64,000 nucleotides of DNA from Bacillus sp. Marseille-P3661. Its GTDB lineage: Bacteria > Bacillota > Bacilli > Bacillales > Bacillaceae_J. Below the pieces are notes generated by a model that searched no databases, had not been told where the DNA came from, and worked only from the letters and a program-made list of their open reading frames with translations. The stretch is taken from contig NZ_LT965953.1 in NCBI RefSeq assembly GCF_900240995.1, positions 455,303 through 519,302 of the forward strand, in the 5' to 3' direction. Positions 36,824-44,506 of the stretch are shown here, piece by piece. Numbering within the stretch: position 1 is the first letter of the stretch; every line of letters starts with the position of its first letter. The translations under genes were made by a program, and so were the position numbers.

Positions 36824-36866
36824 AAAAAGCCTTACACCGCTGTATTAGTGGTGTAAGACTTTTGCG
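36824..36866 (+). terminator. Terminator (or attenuator) before the GAF/XRE operon
   Basis: CTTACACC and GGTGTAAG form an 8-bp stem, flanked by AAAAGC/ACTTTTG to extend it. It lies 66 nt before the next start, so it either ends the 18-aa transcript or attenuates the operon. Confidence 0.7.
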
Positions 36867-36931
36867 AAAACCATGACAGTTGTAAAACAAAAAACGTAAA
36901 CAAAAAACATTAAGAAGGGAGGACCTCCTTG

Positions 36932-37216
36932 GTGTGGAAGAAATACAGTTACCCTAACGGTGGGGTATTGGGGAATGTTTCTGAATTTCTTGCACAATCA
37001 TATCATGCGCAAATTGACTTTTTTAATACGCTATCCGCGAACAAAAATTTAACTTTTTGTTTTATAAGGTATTTTAAAGGAAAATACGAAGATATCATCT
37101 GTAATTGTTTGTGCAAAGCATTGTCTGTCGATACTGATAGTAAACAATTTTATCCGGAGGCCTTTGATGCAAAGAACAGATGTTGTGGTTTATATGAAGG
37201 AGTACGCCACAAATAA
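36932..37216 (+). CDS. Hypothetical protein, 94 aa
   Basis: The frame opens with GTG at 36932, 9-10 nt after AAGGGAGG (a TTG at 36929 is also possible). The product is Cys- and aromatic-rich (NCLCKALS, NRCCGLYEG), with no signal peptide or clear membrane helix. It overlaps the GAF gene by 50 nt, which is unusual and may mean the true gene is shorter, decayed or a coupling frame. The ribosome site is followed directly by ACCTCCTT, its own complement. No family is recognised. Confidence 0.45.
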   Translation: MWKKYSYPNGGVLGNVSEFLAQSYHAQIDFFNTLSANKNLTFCFIRYFKGKYEDIICNCLCKALSVDTDSKQFYPEAFDAKNRCCGLYEGVRHK

Positions 37217-37811
37217 GAAAGTAAAAGATTTATTAAAGAAAATAAATCCTCGTTTAGCTAAAAAGGAAAATAATATTCGTGTACATCTTTCTGCACTTTT
37301 AAATAATGTGATAACTGAAGAAGAGTATCTTGTAATTGAAACAAAAATGATGCTAGGAAAATTATGTTTAGACTTAGAAAGCCTAATCCCAGATAGTTTT
37401 GTGACGGTGCTATTTTATAATTATAATGAAAACAAAATATATCATGGTGCGGCACCGAGCATTCCGGCGGATTTTTTTAATTTTTTTCATGACATCAACT
37501 ATAGTAATGCTTTTAATGAAAACTGCGGTTCATGCGGAAATGCGGTATATCAACAAAAGGTGGTTGTAACTGATATAGAAACTAGTTATCTTTGGGAGCC
37601 TTTACGTGATTATGTAATGGGCTGGGGCTTTCAAACCGGTTGGTCGGTTCCTTTCTTTAGAGACAAAGATGTGTTTGGAACATTCGCTATATATCATAAG
37701 TATAATAAGCAAGTTACTGAGGAAGAGATTCAGCTTGTGCAACAGAAGGTTGCTCAATATCAGGTTGAGACCTTATGTATGATTAACAAATTAACTGAAA
37801 AAAAGGCATAA
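37167..37811 (+). CDS. GAF domain protein
   Basis: The 214-residue cytosolic protein has a helical N-terminus (about 1-60) and one GAF domain (about 70-205). The domain is marked by NYNENKIYHGAAPSIPADFF, NCGSCGNAVYQQKVVVTDI, WEPLRDYVMGWGFQTGWSVPF and GTFAIYH. The GSCG..AVY block is the usual form in GAF domains attached to diguanylate cyclases or kinases; here no output domain follows. The ATG follows CCGGAGGCCTTTG. The XRE regulator gene begins 12 nt after its stop, so the two may form a ligand sensor and DNA-binding pair. Confidence 0.82.
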   Translation: MQRTDVVVYMKEYATNKKVKDLLKKINPRLAKKENNIRVHLSALLNNVITEEEYLVIETKMMLGKLCLDLESLIPDSFVTVLFYNYNENKIYHGAAPSIPADFFNFFHDINYSNAFNENCGSCGNAVYQQKVVVTDIETSYLWEPLRDYVMGWGFQTGWSVPFFRDKDVFGTFAIYHKYNKQVTEEEIQLVQQKVAQYQVETLCMINKLTEKKA

Positions 37812-37823
37812 GGAGGTTTGATC

Positions 37824-38192
37824 ATGTACGCCAATCGCTTGAGAGAATTAAGAATTGAACATGGTTATACGATGGAGGAAGTTGGTAAAAAGGTTGGAAT
37901 CAAAAAGTCTAGTTATGCATCATATGAATCGAGATACCGGCAACCTCCACTGGAAAAACTCAAAGGCTTTTCTAAGCTATATGGGGTTTCAGTCGACTAT
38001 ATTTTAGGACTTACAAATGTACGCAGTACAGAAGAGTCTATTCAAGTTCGTTTAAAAGATATATGTGTTAAAAGAGGATTACATTGGGATGGAGTTGATA
38101 TTCCAGAAGATGTTCTGATATTAATTGAAAAAGTTCTAGATGAAGCGGTTTTAAGAAGTTGGGTTCCAACACAAAGTCGTAAAGAAGGGTAA
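37824..38192 (+). CDS. XRE-family helix-turn-helix regulator
   Basis: The 122-residue regulator has an N-terminal HTH_3 domain (residues 4-58: ANRLRELRIEHGYTMEEVGK, SSYASYESRYRQPPLEKL, YGVSVDYILGLTN) and a short C-terminal helical part with no known effector domain. The ATG at 37824 follows AAGGAGGTTTGATC. It is the last gene of the GAF operon. Tandem array 3 starts 13 nt after its stop, and no terminator comes first. Confidence 0.88.
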   Translation: MYANRLRELRIEHGYTMEEVGKKVGIKKSSYASYESRYRQPPLEKLKGFSKLYGVSVDYILGLTNVRSTEESIQVRLKDICVKRGLHWDGVDIPEDVLILIEKVLDEAVLRSWVPTQSRKEG

Positions 38193-38204
38193 AATTAAAG
38201 AGTC

Positions 38205-39430
38205 GTAGCAGAATTCAGGATTGATTCTGATAGGAACGCGAGAAAAGGTGTAGAACGAGTCAGAATACAGGTAGGATTCTGACAGGAACGCGAGAAAAAG
38301 AGTAGAACGAGTCAGAATAGGGGTTGGATTCTGACAGGAACGCGAGAAAAAGAGTAAAACGAGTCAGAATACAGGTTAGATTCTGACAGGAACGCAAGAA
38401 AAAGAGTAGAACGAGTCAGAATACAGATCAAATTCGGACAGGAGCAGGCGAAAATTTCAAAAATGAGTCAGAATACGGGTTGGATTCTGACAGGAACGTG
38501 AGAAAAAGAGTAGAACGAGTCAGAATACAGGTTAGATTCTGACAGGACCGCGAGAAAAAGAGTAGAACGAGTCAGAATACAGGTTAAATTCTGACAGGAA
38601 CGTGAGAAAAAGAGTAGAACGAGTCAGAATACGGGTTTGATTCTGACAGGAACGTGAGAAAAAGAGTAGAACGAGTCAGAATACAGGTTAGATTCTGACA
38701 GGACCGCGAGAAAAAGAGTAGAACGAGTCAGAATACAGGTTAGATTCTGACAGGACCGCGAGAAAAAGAGTAGAACGAGTCAGAATACAGGTTAGATTCT
38801 GACAGGAACGCAAGAAAAAGAGTAGAACGAGTCAGAATACGGGTTGGATTCTGACAGGAACGCGAGAAAAAGAGTAAAACGAGTCAGAATACAGATCAAA
38901 TTCGGACAGGAGCAGGCGAAAATTTTAAAAATGAGTCAGAATACGGGTTAGATTCTGACAGGAACACGAGAAAAAGAGTAGAACGAGTCAGAATACAGGT
39001 TAGATTCTGACAGGAACGCGAGAAAAAGAGTAAAACGAGTCAGAATACAGATCAAATTCGGACAGGAGCAGGCGAAAATTTCAAAAATGAGTCAGAATAC
39101 AGGTTAAATTCTGACAGGAACACGAGAAAAAGAGTAGAACGAGTCAGAATACAGGTTAGATTCTGACAGGAACGCGAGAAAAAGAGTAAAACGAGTCAGA
39201 ATACAGGTTAGATTCTGACAGGACCGCGAGAAAAAGAGTAAAACGAGTCAGAATACAGATCAAATTCGGACAGGAGCAGGCGAAAATTTCAAAAATGAGT
39301 CAGAATCCGGGTTCGATTCTGACAGTAATGCGATAAAAAGAGTAGAACGAGTCAGAATACAGGTTGAATTCGGATAGGAGCAAGCGAAAATTTCAAAAAT
39401 GAGTCAGAATCTAGGTAGAATTCTGACATG
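38205..39430. repeat. Tandem repeat array 3 (24 units, exactly 52 bp apart)
   Basis: GAGTCAGAAT-type blocks recur every 52 bp; the first (38205) and last (39401) are exactly 23 x 52 bp apart, with no net indel. Each unit has a dyad GTCAGAAT-N9-ATTCTGAC, then AGGAACGCGAG, an A5 tract and GAGTAGAAC. A second unit type of the same length (ATTCGGACAGGAGCAGGCG, then AAAATTTCAAAAAT) recurs at about 38413, 38881, 39037, 39245 and 39349, giving higher-order order. The array fills the space between the XRE gene and the ktrAB terminator. Confidence 0.96.
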
Positions 39431-39495
39431 TCCAGATAAACCCACAAGAACAAGTGCGAATCGGTGCAAAATATCACTGTTATTCAAAAAAAAGG

Positions 39496-39530
39496 AAAAG
39501 GACCAAACCTTGTATAGATTTGGCCTTTTA
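39496..39530. terminator. Terminator of ktrAB (minus strand), possibly bidirectional
   Basis: On the minus strand AAAAGGCCAAATC pairs with GGTTTGGTCCTTTT (G-U pairs allowed) and is followed by a T-rich tail (CCTTTTTTTT). On the plus strand the tail is AATAAG. Confidence 0.75.
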
Positions 39531-39579
39531 ATAAGTTTATCAATAATTATATTTCTCCCCTAAAAACGTGTTACATATA

Positions 39580-40920
39580 TCAACCAGTAAGAATTTCTTC
39601 TTTAGGATATCTAATGGCTGTACGTTCTTGTTTCGTTAATGAAAAGGCTAATGTTAATGGACCGATTTTACCAATAAACATAATGATAATAATAACTTCT
39701 TTACCAATTGACGTTAAATCTGCTGTAAGCCCCATTGATAAACCGACTGTTCCAAATGCAGATATCACTTCAAAAACTATTGGCAGAAATGGGGAACTTT
39801 GAGAAAATTCTAGAACGAAAATACCTATAAAAACAATGGAAATACTAATCATAGTTATAGCTAAACAACGGACAATAATTACTGGATTTAAAGTTCTTCT
39901 AAAGATCGTAACATCTTCTTTACCTTTAACAAAGGTAAGAACAGATAGAAACATAGCTATAAACGTAGTTAGTTTTATTCCACCCGCTGTCGATGCACTT
40001 CCAGCACCTATGAACATTAGGATTAACATAAGAAATATTGTTGATTCTTCTAGACTGCCTATATCCACGGAATTAAAACCGGCTGTTCTCGTTGTAACGG
40101 CCTGAAAATATGCTCCCCAAACTTTATCTAAGAAAGGCAGCTTACCTAAAGTATTAGGGTTGTTATACTCAAACCAAAATACTAAAAAAAAAGATAATAA
40201 ATTTAATGAAAACGTCCCCACAATCATTATTTTAGAATGTAAAGATAGTCTTTGAAATTTTTTGCTACTCCAAAGATCGGCTAGTACTGTAAATCCAAGA
40301 CCGCCTATAATAAATAAGGAACTTATAATGATATTTACGAGAGGGTCTCCTACGTAGCCCATTAAACTATCTGACCAGATCGAAAATCCTGCATTATTAA
40401 AGGCAGATATAGAATGAAAAACACTGGCAAAAATTCCTTCCTTCCATCCTAACGCTGGTACCCATCTTATTGCTAATAAGCAAACCGCAATACTTTCGAT
40501 GATAATCGAGAATATAAATAGTTTTTGTACTAATTTAATAACACCGCCAATAGACGTTTGATTTAGAGCTTGTTGGACAAGGATTCGTTGTTTAAACCCA
40601 ATTTTACGACCAAGTGCTATAAATACAAGAATTGCAAAGGACATAATTCCGAGTCCGCCAGTTTGAATTAGTACCATAATTACCACCTGTCCAAATGTTG
40701 TAAATGCAGTCCCAGTGTCAACTACGGCTAAGCCAGTTACTGTCATAGCAGAAGTCGCAGTAAACAGCGCATCTAACAAAGAAATAGAATCTGTTGTTGA
40801 AAAAGGCAACTTAAGTAATATAGTACCTATGATTATGCCTATTAAAAAGACAAAAAGTAATACTTGTGGCGGACTTAATTTTATAATTCGATCTTTCATT
40901 TTAGATTCCTTCACGCTCAA
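39580..40920 (-). CDS. ktrB: Potassium uptake protein KtrB (TrkH/KtrB family)
   Basis: This membrane K+-translocating subunit of 446 residues has four pore-loop repeats of the Trk/Ktr superfamily. Visible filter-like segments are SAMTVTGLAVVDTG, SAFNNAGFSIW, TRTAGFNSVD and SAFGTVGLSMG. It works with the KtrA ring, whose gene precedes it. Its start overlaps the ktrA end by 20 nt. The pair is downstream of a c-di-AMP riboswitch, as for ktrAB in B. subtilis. The ATG on the minus strand lies in ktrA's last codons, so translation is coupled. Confidence 0.95.
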   Translation of the reverse strand: MSVKESKMKDRIIKLSPPQVLLFVFLIGIIIGTILLKLPFSTTDSISLLDALFTATSAMTVTGLAVVDTGTAFTTFGQVVIMVLIQTGGLGIMSFAILVFIALGRKIGFKQRILVQQALNQTSIGGVIKLVQKLFIFSIIIESIAVCLLAIRWVPALGWKEGIFASVFHSISAFNNAGFSIWSDSLMGYVGDPLVNIIISSLFIIGGLGFTVLADLWSSKKFQRLSLHSKIMIVGTFSLNLLSFFLVFWFEYNNPNTLGKLPFLDKVWGAYFQAVTTRTAGFNSVDIGSLEESTIFLMLILMFIGAGSASTAGGIKLTTFIAMFLSVLTFVKGKEDVTIFRRTLNPVIIVRCLAITMISISIVFIGIFVLEFSQSSPFLPIVFEVISAFGTVGLSMGLTADLTSIGKEVIIIIMFIGKIGPLTLAFSLTKQERTAIRYPKEEILTG

Positions 40921-41560
40921 AACGTTCTATATCTCTGTTATGTCCTGCAACTACAAGAATATCATCTTGGTTAATTACCATATTTGCCGCTGGTGAAACG
41001 GTTATATCATGTGCTCTTTTAATAGCAACAACTGTACACCCATACTTAGCTCTTATATCTAAATCTAGAAGTGTTTTTTGATCGACTTTACCTGACGCAA
41101 TGATTTCAACAATGCTATATTCATCGGATAGTTCAATAAAATCAATGATTTTTTCAGATACAATATGATGAGCAATTCTCTTAGCGATATCACGTTCGGG
41201 ATGAATAATGCGATCTGCGCCAATTTTTTCAAGCACCTTTTGATGATAGTCATTTTGGGCCTTTACCCAAACTCGTTCTACTCCTATTTCTTTCAATAAT
41301 AGTGTTGTTAAAATACTTGCTTGAATATTTTCTCCTATTGCAACAATGACATAGTCAAAATTCCTTAATCCTAAATCTCTCACTACCGTTTCATCTGTCG
41401 TATCAGCTTGAACGGCATGTGTACTGAATTCTAAATAATCCGCTACTCTATCTCCATCATTATCAATAGCTAATACTTCTAAGCCAGACTTATAAAATTC
41501 TTTACAAAGATTCCCACCAAAACGCCCTAAGCCAATCACAGCAAATTGTTTTTTATCCAT
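40901..41560 (-). CDS. ktrA: Potassium uptake regulatory protein KtrA (RCK domain)
   Basis: The 219-residue cytosolic RCK protein forms the octameric gating ring of KtrAB. The N-terminal RCK_N domain binds ATP/ADP or NAD (FAVIGLGRFGGNLCKE at residues 7-22, then EVLAIDNDGDRV), and the C-terminal RCK_C domain (about 135-219) is the part that binds c-di-AMP in homologues. The ribosome site on the minus strand is AAAGGGATTTTGAG. It is preceded by the ydaO-type riboswitch, so c-di-AMP may act on both RNA and protein. Confidence 0.95.
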   Translation of the reverse strand: MDKKQFAVIGLGRFGGNLCKEFYKSGLEVLAIDNDGDRVADYLEFSTHAVQADTTDETVVRDLGLRNFDYVIVAIGENIQASILTTLLLKEIGVERVWVKAQNDYHQKVLEKIGADRIIHPERDIAKRIAHHIVSEKIIDFIELSDEYSIVEIIASGKVDQKTLLDLDIRAKYGCTVVAIKRAHDITVSPAANMVINQDDILVVAGHNRDIERFEREGI

Positions 41561-41600
41561 CTCTCAAAATCCCTTTCTAACCTTTTATAAAAAAGAATAC

Positions 41601-41632
41601 AAAAAACTACAGAGGCAGAATTCCCCTGTAGT
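41601..41632 (-). terminator. Expression-platform terminator of the c-di-AMP riboswitch
   Basis: On the minus strand ACTACAGGGG and CCTCTGTAGT pair around AATTCTG and are followed by TTTTTTG, 41 nt before ktrA. Confidence 0.85.
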
Positions 41633-41635
41633 CGA

Positions 41636-41785
41636 TGTCGATTACAAGTTTTCATCATCCTCTCTCAAAACGCTTACGAAGTTAGCTGTCGGATTCGGGC
41701 TATGAGAGTAGCCCTACCTAAAAAGGATTCACCCCAAGTAACAATACTGTTACAAATATGGTTCCTCCGCTTCTTTTAAAGAATT
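41636..41785 (-). ncRNA. c-di-AMP riboswitch (ydaO-yuaA type)
   Basis: Read on the minus strand, the conserved blocks appear in order: GCGGAGGAACC, TTGGGGTGAATCC, GTAGGGCTACTCTC, CCGAATCCGACAGCTAAC, and CGTAAGCGTTTTGAGAGAGGA. This is the ydaO/yuaA pattern. It lies upstream of ktrA with a terminator between. Known members switch genes off when c-di-AMP is high, which would stop K+ uptake once internal K+ is sufficient. Exact ends are approximate. Confidence 0.92.
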
Positions 41786-41947
41786 CAGCGATAGTAGAAA
41801 ACAATTTTATTCAATTAACAAATGTTATATTACTCCTGCAATTAATTTTTGTAAAGATTAAAAACAAATTTATTACTAGGTAAGTGTAAGACTAACGGGT
41901 GTTACGGGAACACTTTATATTAAGCATGAATGGAAACTGGAGGTCAT

Positions 41948-42913
41948 ATGGACACACAAAAGTATTTATTAGATTTAATTCAAAGAATGCTTGACGATAC
42001 ACTTGAATATGTTCCTGATGTTAACGGTTCTATGTATGTTATAGCTAATAGCGCCTATAAGGAAGCTGAAAAATTAGCAGATGCGAAATATATTCAACCC
42101 TTAAAGAACATCATTGAACAACATTCTTCTAGTAAAACAAAAGAAAAAGATATAAGGAGAAAGGCTTATCATATTCTTGAAAAGCTTGCGATAAATACTG
42201 AAATACGTGAAATATTTGAGTACTTTGCAGATCGATTGGACAAAGAATCTGATAAATATATACTAGGGGATTGCTTACTACTATATCTTGATAGAAATCA
42301 ATATACACCTAAGCTTGACATAATTCTAAGGTTATCCGATGACATAAGATGGCAGGTAAGGGACATGGTTATAAAAATGCTTGGAAATTATCCAAAACAG
42401 GAGGTAGAAGACCTTTTAATTCATAAATTAGCAGATGTAAAGGACCAATATGAAATATGCCACCTTTTAAGCTCATTAAGGAAGATCCGTTCCGCAAAAG
42501 TATTAGATGTAATTGGGGAATATCTCCAACATGATAAAGGAGAGGTAAGAGCCTCTGCGATTGCAACAGCAAAGGAATTGGGAGGAAAAGAGTTTCTGCC
42601 TACCTATATTGCATGCCTAAAGGATAGATCTCGAGAAGTGAAATTAAATGCACTGGATGCACTTCTTAAACATGGAGATGAGAGCATAATAGAGGTACTT
42701 TTCGAGCGGTTGAAAACCATTCTTAAAACAAAACGAAATGTTGAACCAGCAACAGCAGAGGATTCGGATGTTATAAATATAGTACAGTTTTTACTTCGCT
42801 ATAAATATATGAAAGAAGTTACCACAATTTTTGATTGGATATGGCAAAAGAAGTGGGATTATCTCTATGAATGCGAAAAAGAATGGTTAAGAGTCAATGC
42901 TAATAGAGACTAA
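41948..42913 (+). CDS. HEAT-repeat protein
   Basis: The 321-residue cytosolic protein is built of helical repeats; the clearest HEAT/PBS-lyase-like units lie at about residues 120-250 (IRWQVRDMVIKMLGNYP, GEVRASAIATAKELGG, REVKLNALDALLKHGD). Such folds bind proteins or, in alkylpurine glycosylase relatives, DNA. No catalytic motif is visible. The frame opens at ATG 41930, but GGAGG at 41938-41942 selects the ATG at 41948. The phosphatase-superfamily gene follows 62 nt on and may be co-transcribed. Confidence 0.82.
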   Translation: MDTQKYLLDLIQRMLDDTLEYVPDVNGSMYVIANSAYKEAEKLADAKYIQPLKNIIEQHSSSKTKEKDIRRKAYHILEKLAINTEIREIFEYFADRLDKESDKYILGDCLLLYLDRNQYTPKLDIILRLSDDIRWQVRDMVIKMLGNYPKQEVEDLLIHKLADVKDQYEICHLLSSLRKIRSAKVLDVIGEYLQHDKGEVRASAIATAKELGGKEFLPTYIACLKDRSREVKLNALDALLKHGDESIIEVLFERLKTILKTKRNVEPATAEDSDVINIVQFLLRYKYMKEVTTIFDWIWQKKWDYLYECEKEWLRVNANRD

Positions 42914-42975
42914 GAATAAACCTTATTTCAAACACTTTCTATATGTAATCTGATCACATCAAAGGAGAAATAGAA

Positions 42976-44448
42976 ATGAAGTCAACTGACTCTCTAAAAA
43001 AAAAGGTTATTATGCTTATAGTGGATACCCTCATGGATTCTTCATTACAAGCTGCTGTAAAGGAAGGAAAAGCACCTGCTCTTCAATTTTTTATAGAAAA
43101 AGGGTGTTATATTTCTAATTTAATTAGTCCTTTTCCAACCATGTCTGTTAATGTGGATAGTACATTGTTAACGGGTGTTGCTTGTGATCAGCACAAAATT
43201 CCTGGGCTTGTTTGGTATAACCAAGCTGAAAATCGGATTGTGAATTATGGAAGTCATGTTAGAGAGCTTTATAAATTAGGTCTGAAGCAATCGATGAAAG
43301 ATATTTTTTATAATCTAAATCATGAGCATTTAAGTAAGCAGCATAAAACCATTCATGAAACTTTAAATGAAAAAGGGATTCAAACTGCCACCATAAACGC
43401 ATTACTTTATCGGGGAAATAATCCTTGCCGATTGAAGATACCATTCCTATTATCATTGATAACAGGTTTAAAAAGAGAAATGGACTCCTATTCGCCGGAT
43501 TTATTTTCCTATGGACGCATGCACCATTTAAATCCGAATAAAAAGAAAGCATTTTTTTGGCAAAGATATGGATTCAACGATAAATTTACATCAAATGAAA
43601 TGTCGTATTTAATTAGGGAAAACAAGTTACCTGCTTTTACAATAGCTTATTTTCCGGATCTGGACCAAAGTGTACATAAACATGGAAGAAAAGATGTTAA
43701 AGGTGTTCAAAAGGTTGATGAAGAATTACAGAACATACTAAATCAGTTTAATTCATGGGAATCAGCGCTTAATGATAACATCTGGATTATTCTTGGAGAT
43801 AACGGGCAAGCATGGACTGATGCAGATCGGAATGAAACATTAATAGATTTAAGGAAACTATTAAATCAGTATCGAATAGTAAAGTTAAGCAAGGGCATAA
43901 AGGCTGAGGATGAAATTGTTTTAGGTGTTAATCAAAGAATGTCATATATTTATACGCTAAATCCAGAAAAGGTGCCATTAACTGATATAGTTCAGATTAT
44001 GAGAACAGATAAAAGAATTGATGTAATTGCTCAAAAAAATCGAGAAACGGTTACGGTCATATCTGGAATCAATGACGGAGAACTACATTTTTATCCCGAA
44101 GGAAAATATATGGATGAATATGGAAAGTCGTGGCATGTGGAAGGGAACTTTGAAATATTAGATCTGGAGATTGTTAATAATAATATAAAGTATGGAAATT
44201 ATCCTGACGCGTTAGCACGATTATATGCTCCATTTTTATCACACAGTGGTGATTTTATTATGGTAAGCGCCAATCGTGGCTATGAATTTATAGGGGAAGG
44301 TTCGCCTAAACATGTAGCAGGCGCTAGTCATGGCGGCTTACACAAGCAAGATTCTTTAGTATCAATGATTATCTGTGGAACAGAATCACAGCCTAAACAT
44401 CTACGCATTGTAGATATTAAGGATTGGCTTTTAACGTTAATTTATTAA
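42976..44448 (+). CDS. Alkaline-phosphatase-superfamily enzyme (NPP/phosphodiesterase-like)
   Basis: The 490-residue protein has the metallo-hydrolase core of type I phosphodiesterases and phosphoglycerol transferases. VIMLIVDTLMD holds the first Asp ligand, FPTMSVNVDSTLLTG the nucleophile region (Ser or Thr), FPDLDQSVHKHG Asp and His ligands, and AGASHGGLHKQDS a His ligand. The usual SDHG motif reads LGDNGQ (near residue 275), with Asn in place of a metal-binding His, so activity is uncertain. There is no signal peptide, so it is cytosolic. The ATG follows AAAGGAGAAATAGAA. It lies between a HEAT protein and a large membrane protein. Substrate is unknown. Confidence 0.8.
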   Translation: MKSTDSLKKKVIMLIVDTLMDSSLQAAVKEGKAPALQFFIEKGCYISNLISPFPTMSVNVDSTLLTGVACDQHKIPGLVWYNQAENRIVNYGSHVRELYKLGLKQSMKDIFYNLNHEHLSKQHKTIHETLNEKGIQTATINALLYRGNNPCRLKIPFLLSLITGLKREMDSYSPDLFSYGRMHHLNPNKKKAFFWQRYGFNDKFTSNEMSYLIRENKLPAFTIAYFPDLDQSVHKHGRKDVKGVQKVDEELQNILNQFNSWESALNDNIWIILGDNGQAWTDADRNETLIDLRKLLNQYRIVKLSKGIKAEDEIVLGVNQRMSYIYTLNPEKVPLTDIVQIMRTDKRIDVIAQKNRETVTVISGINDGELHFYPEGKYMDEYGKSWHVEGNFEILDLEIVNNNIKYGNYPDALARLYAPFLSHSGDFIMVSANRGYEFIGEGSPKHVAGASHGGLHKQDSLVSMIICGTESQPKHLRIVDIKDWLLTLIY

Positions 44449-44506
44449 ATTAATTCCTCAGTAGTATTAATTATTTTACTAATCTTGAAAAGATAGGGGT
44501 TTAAAC

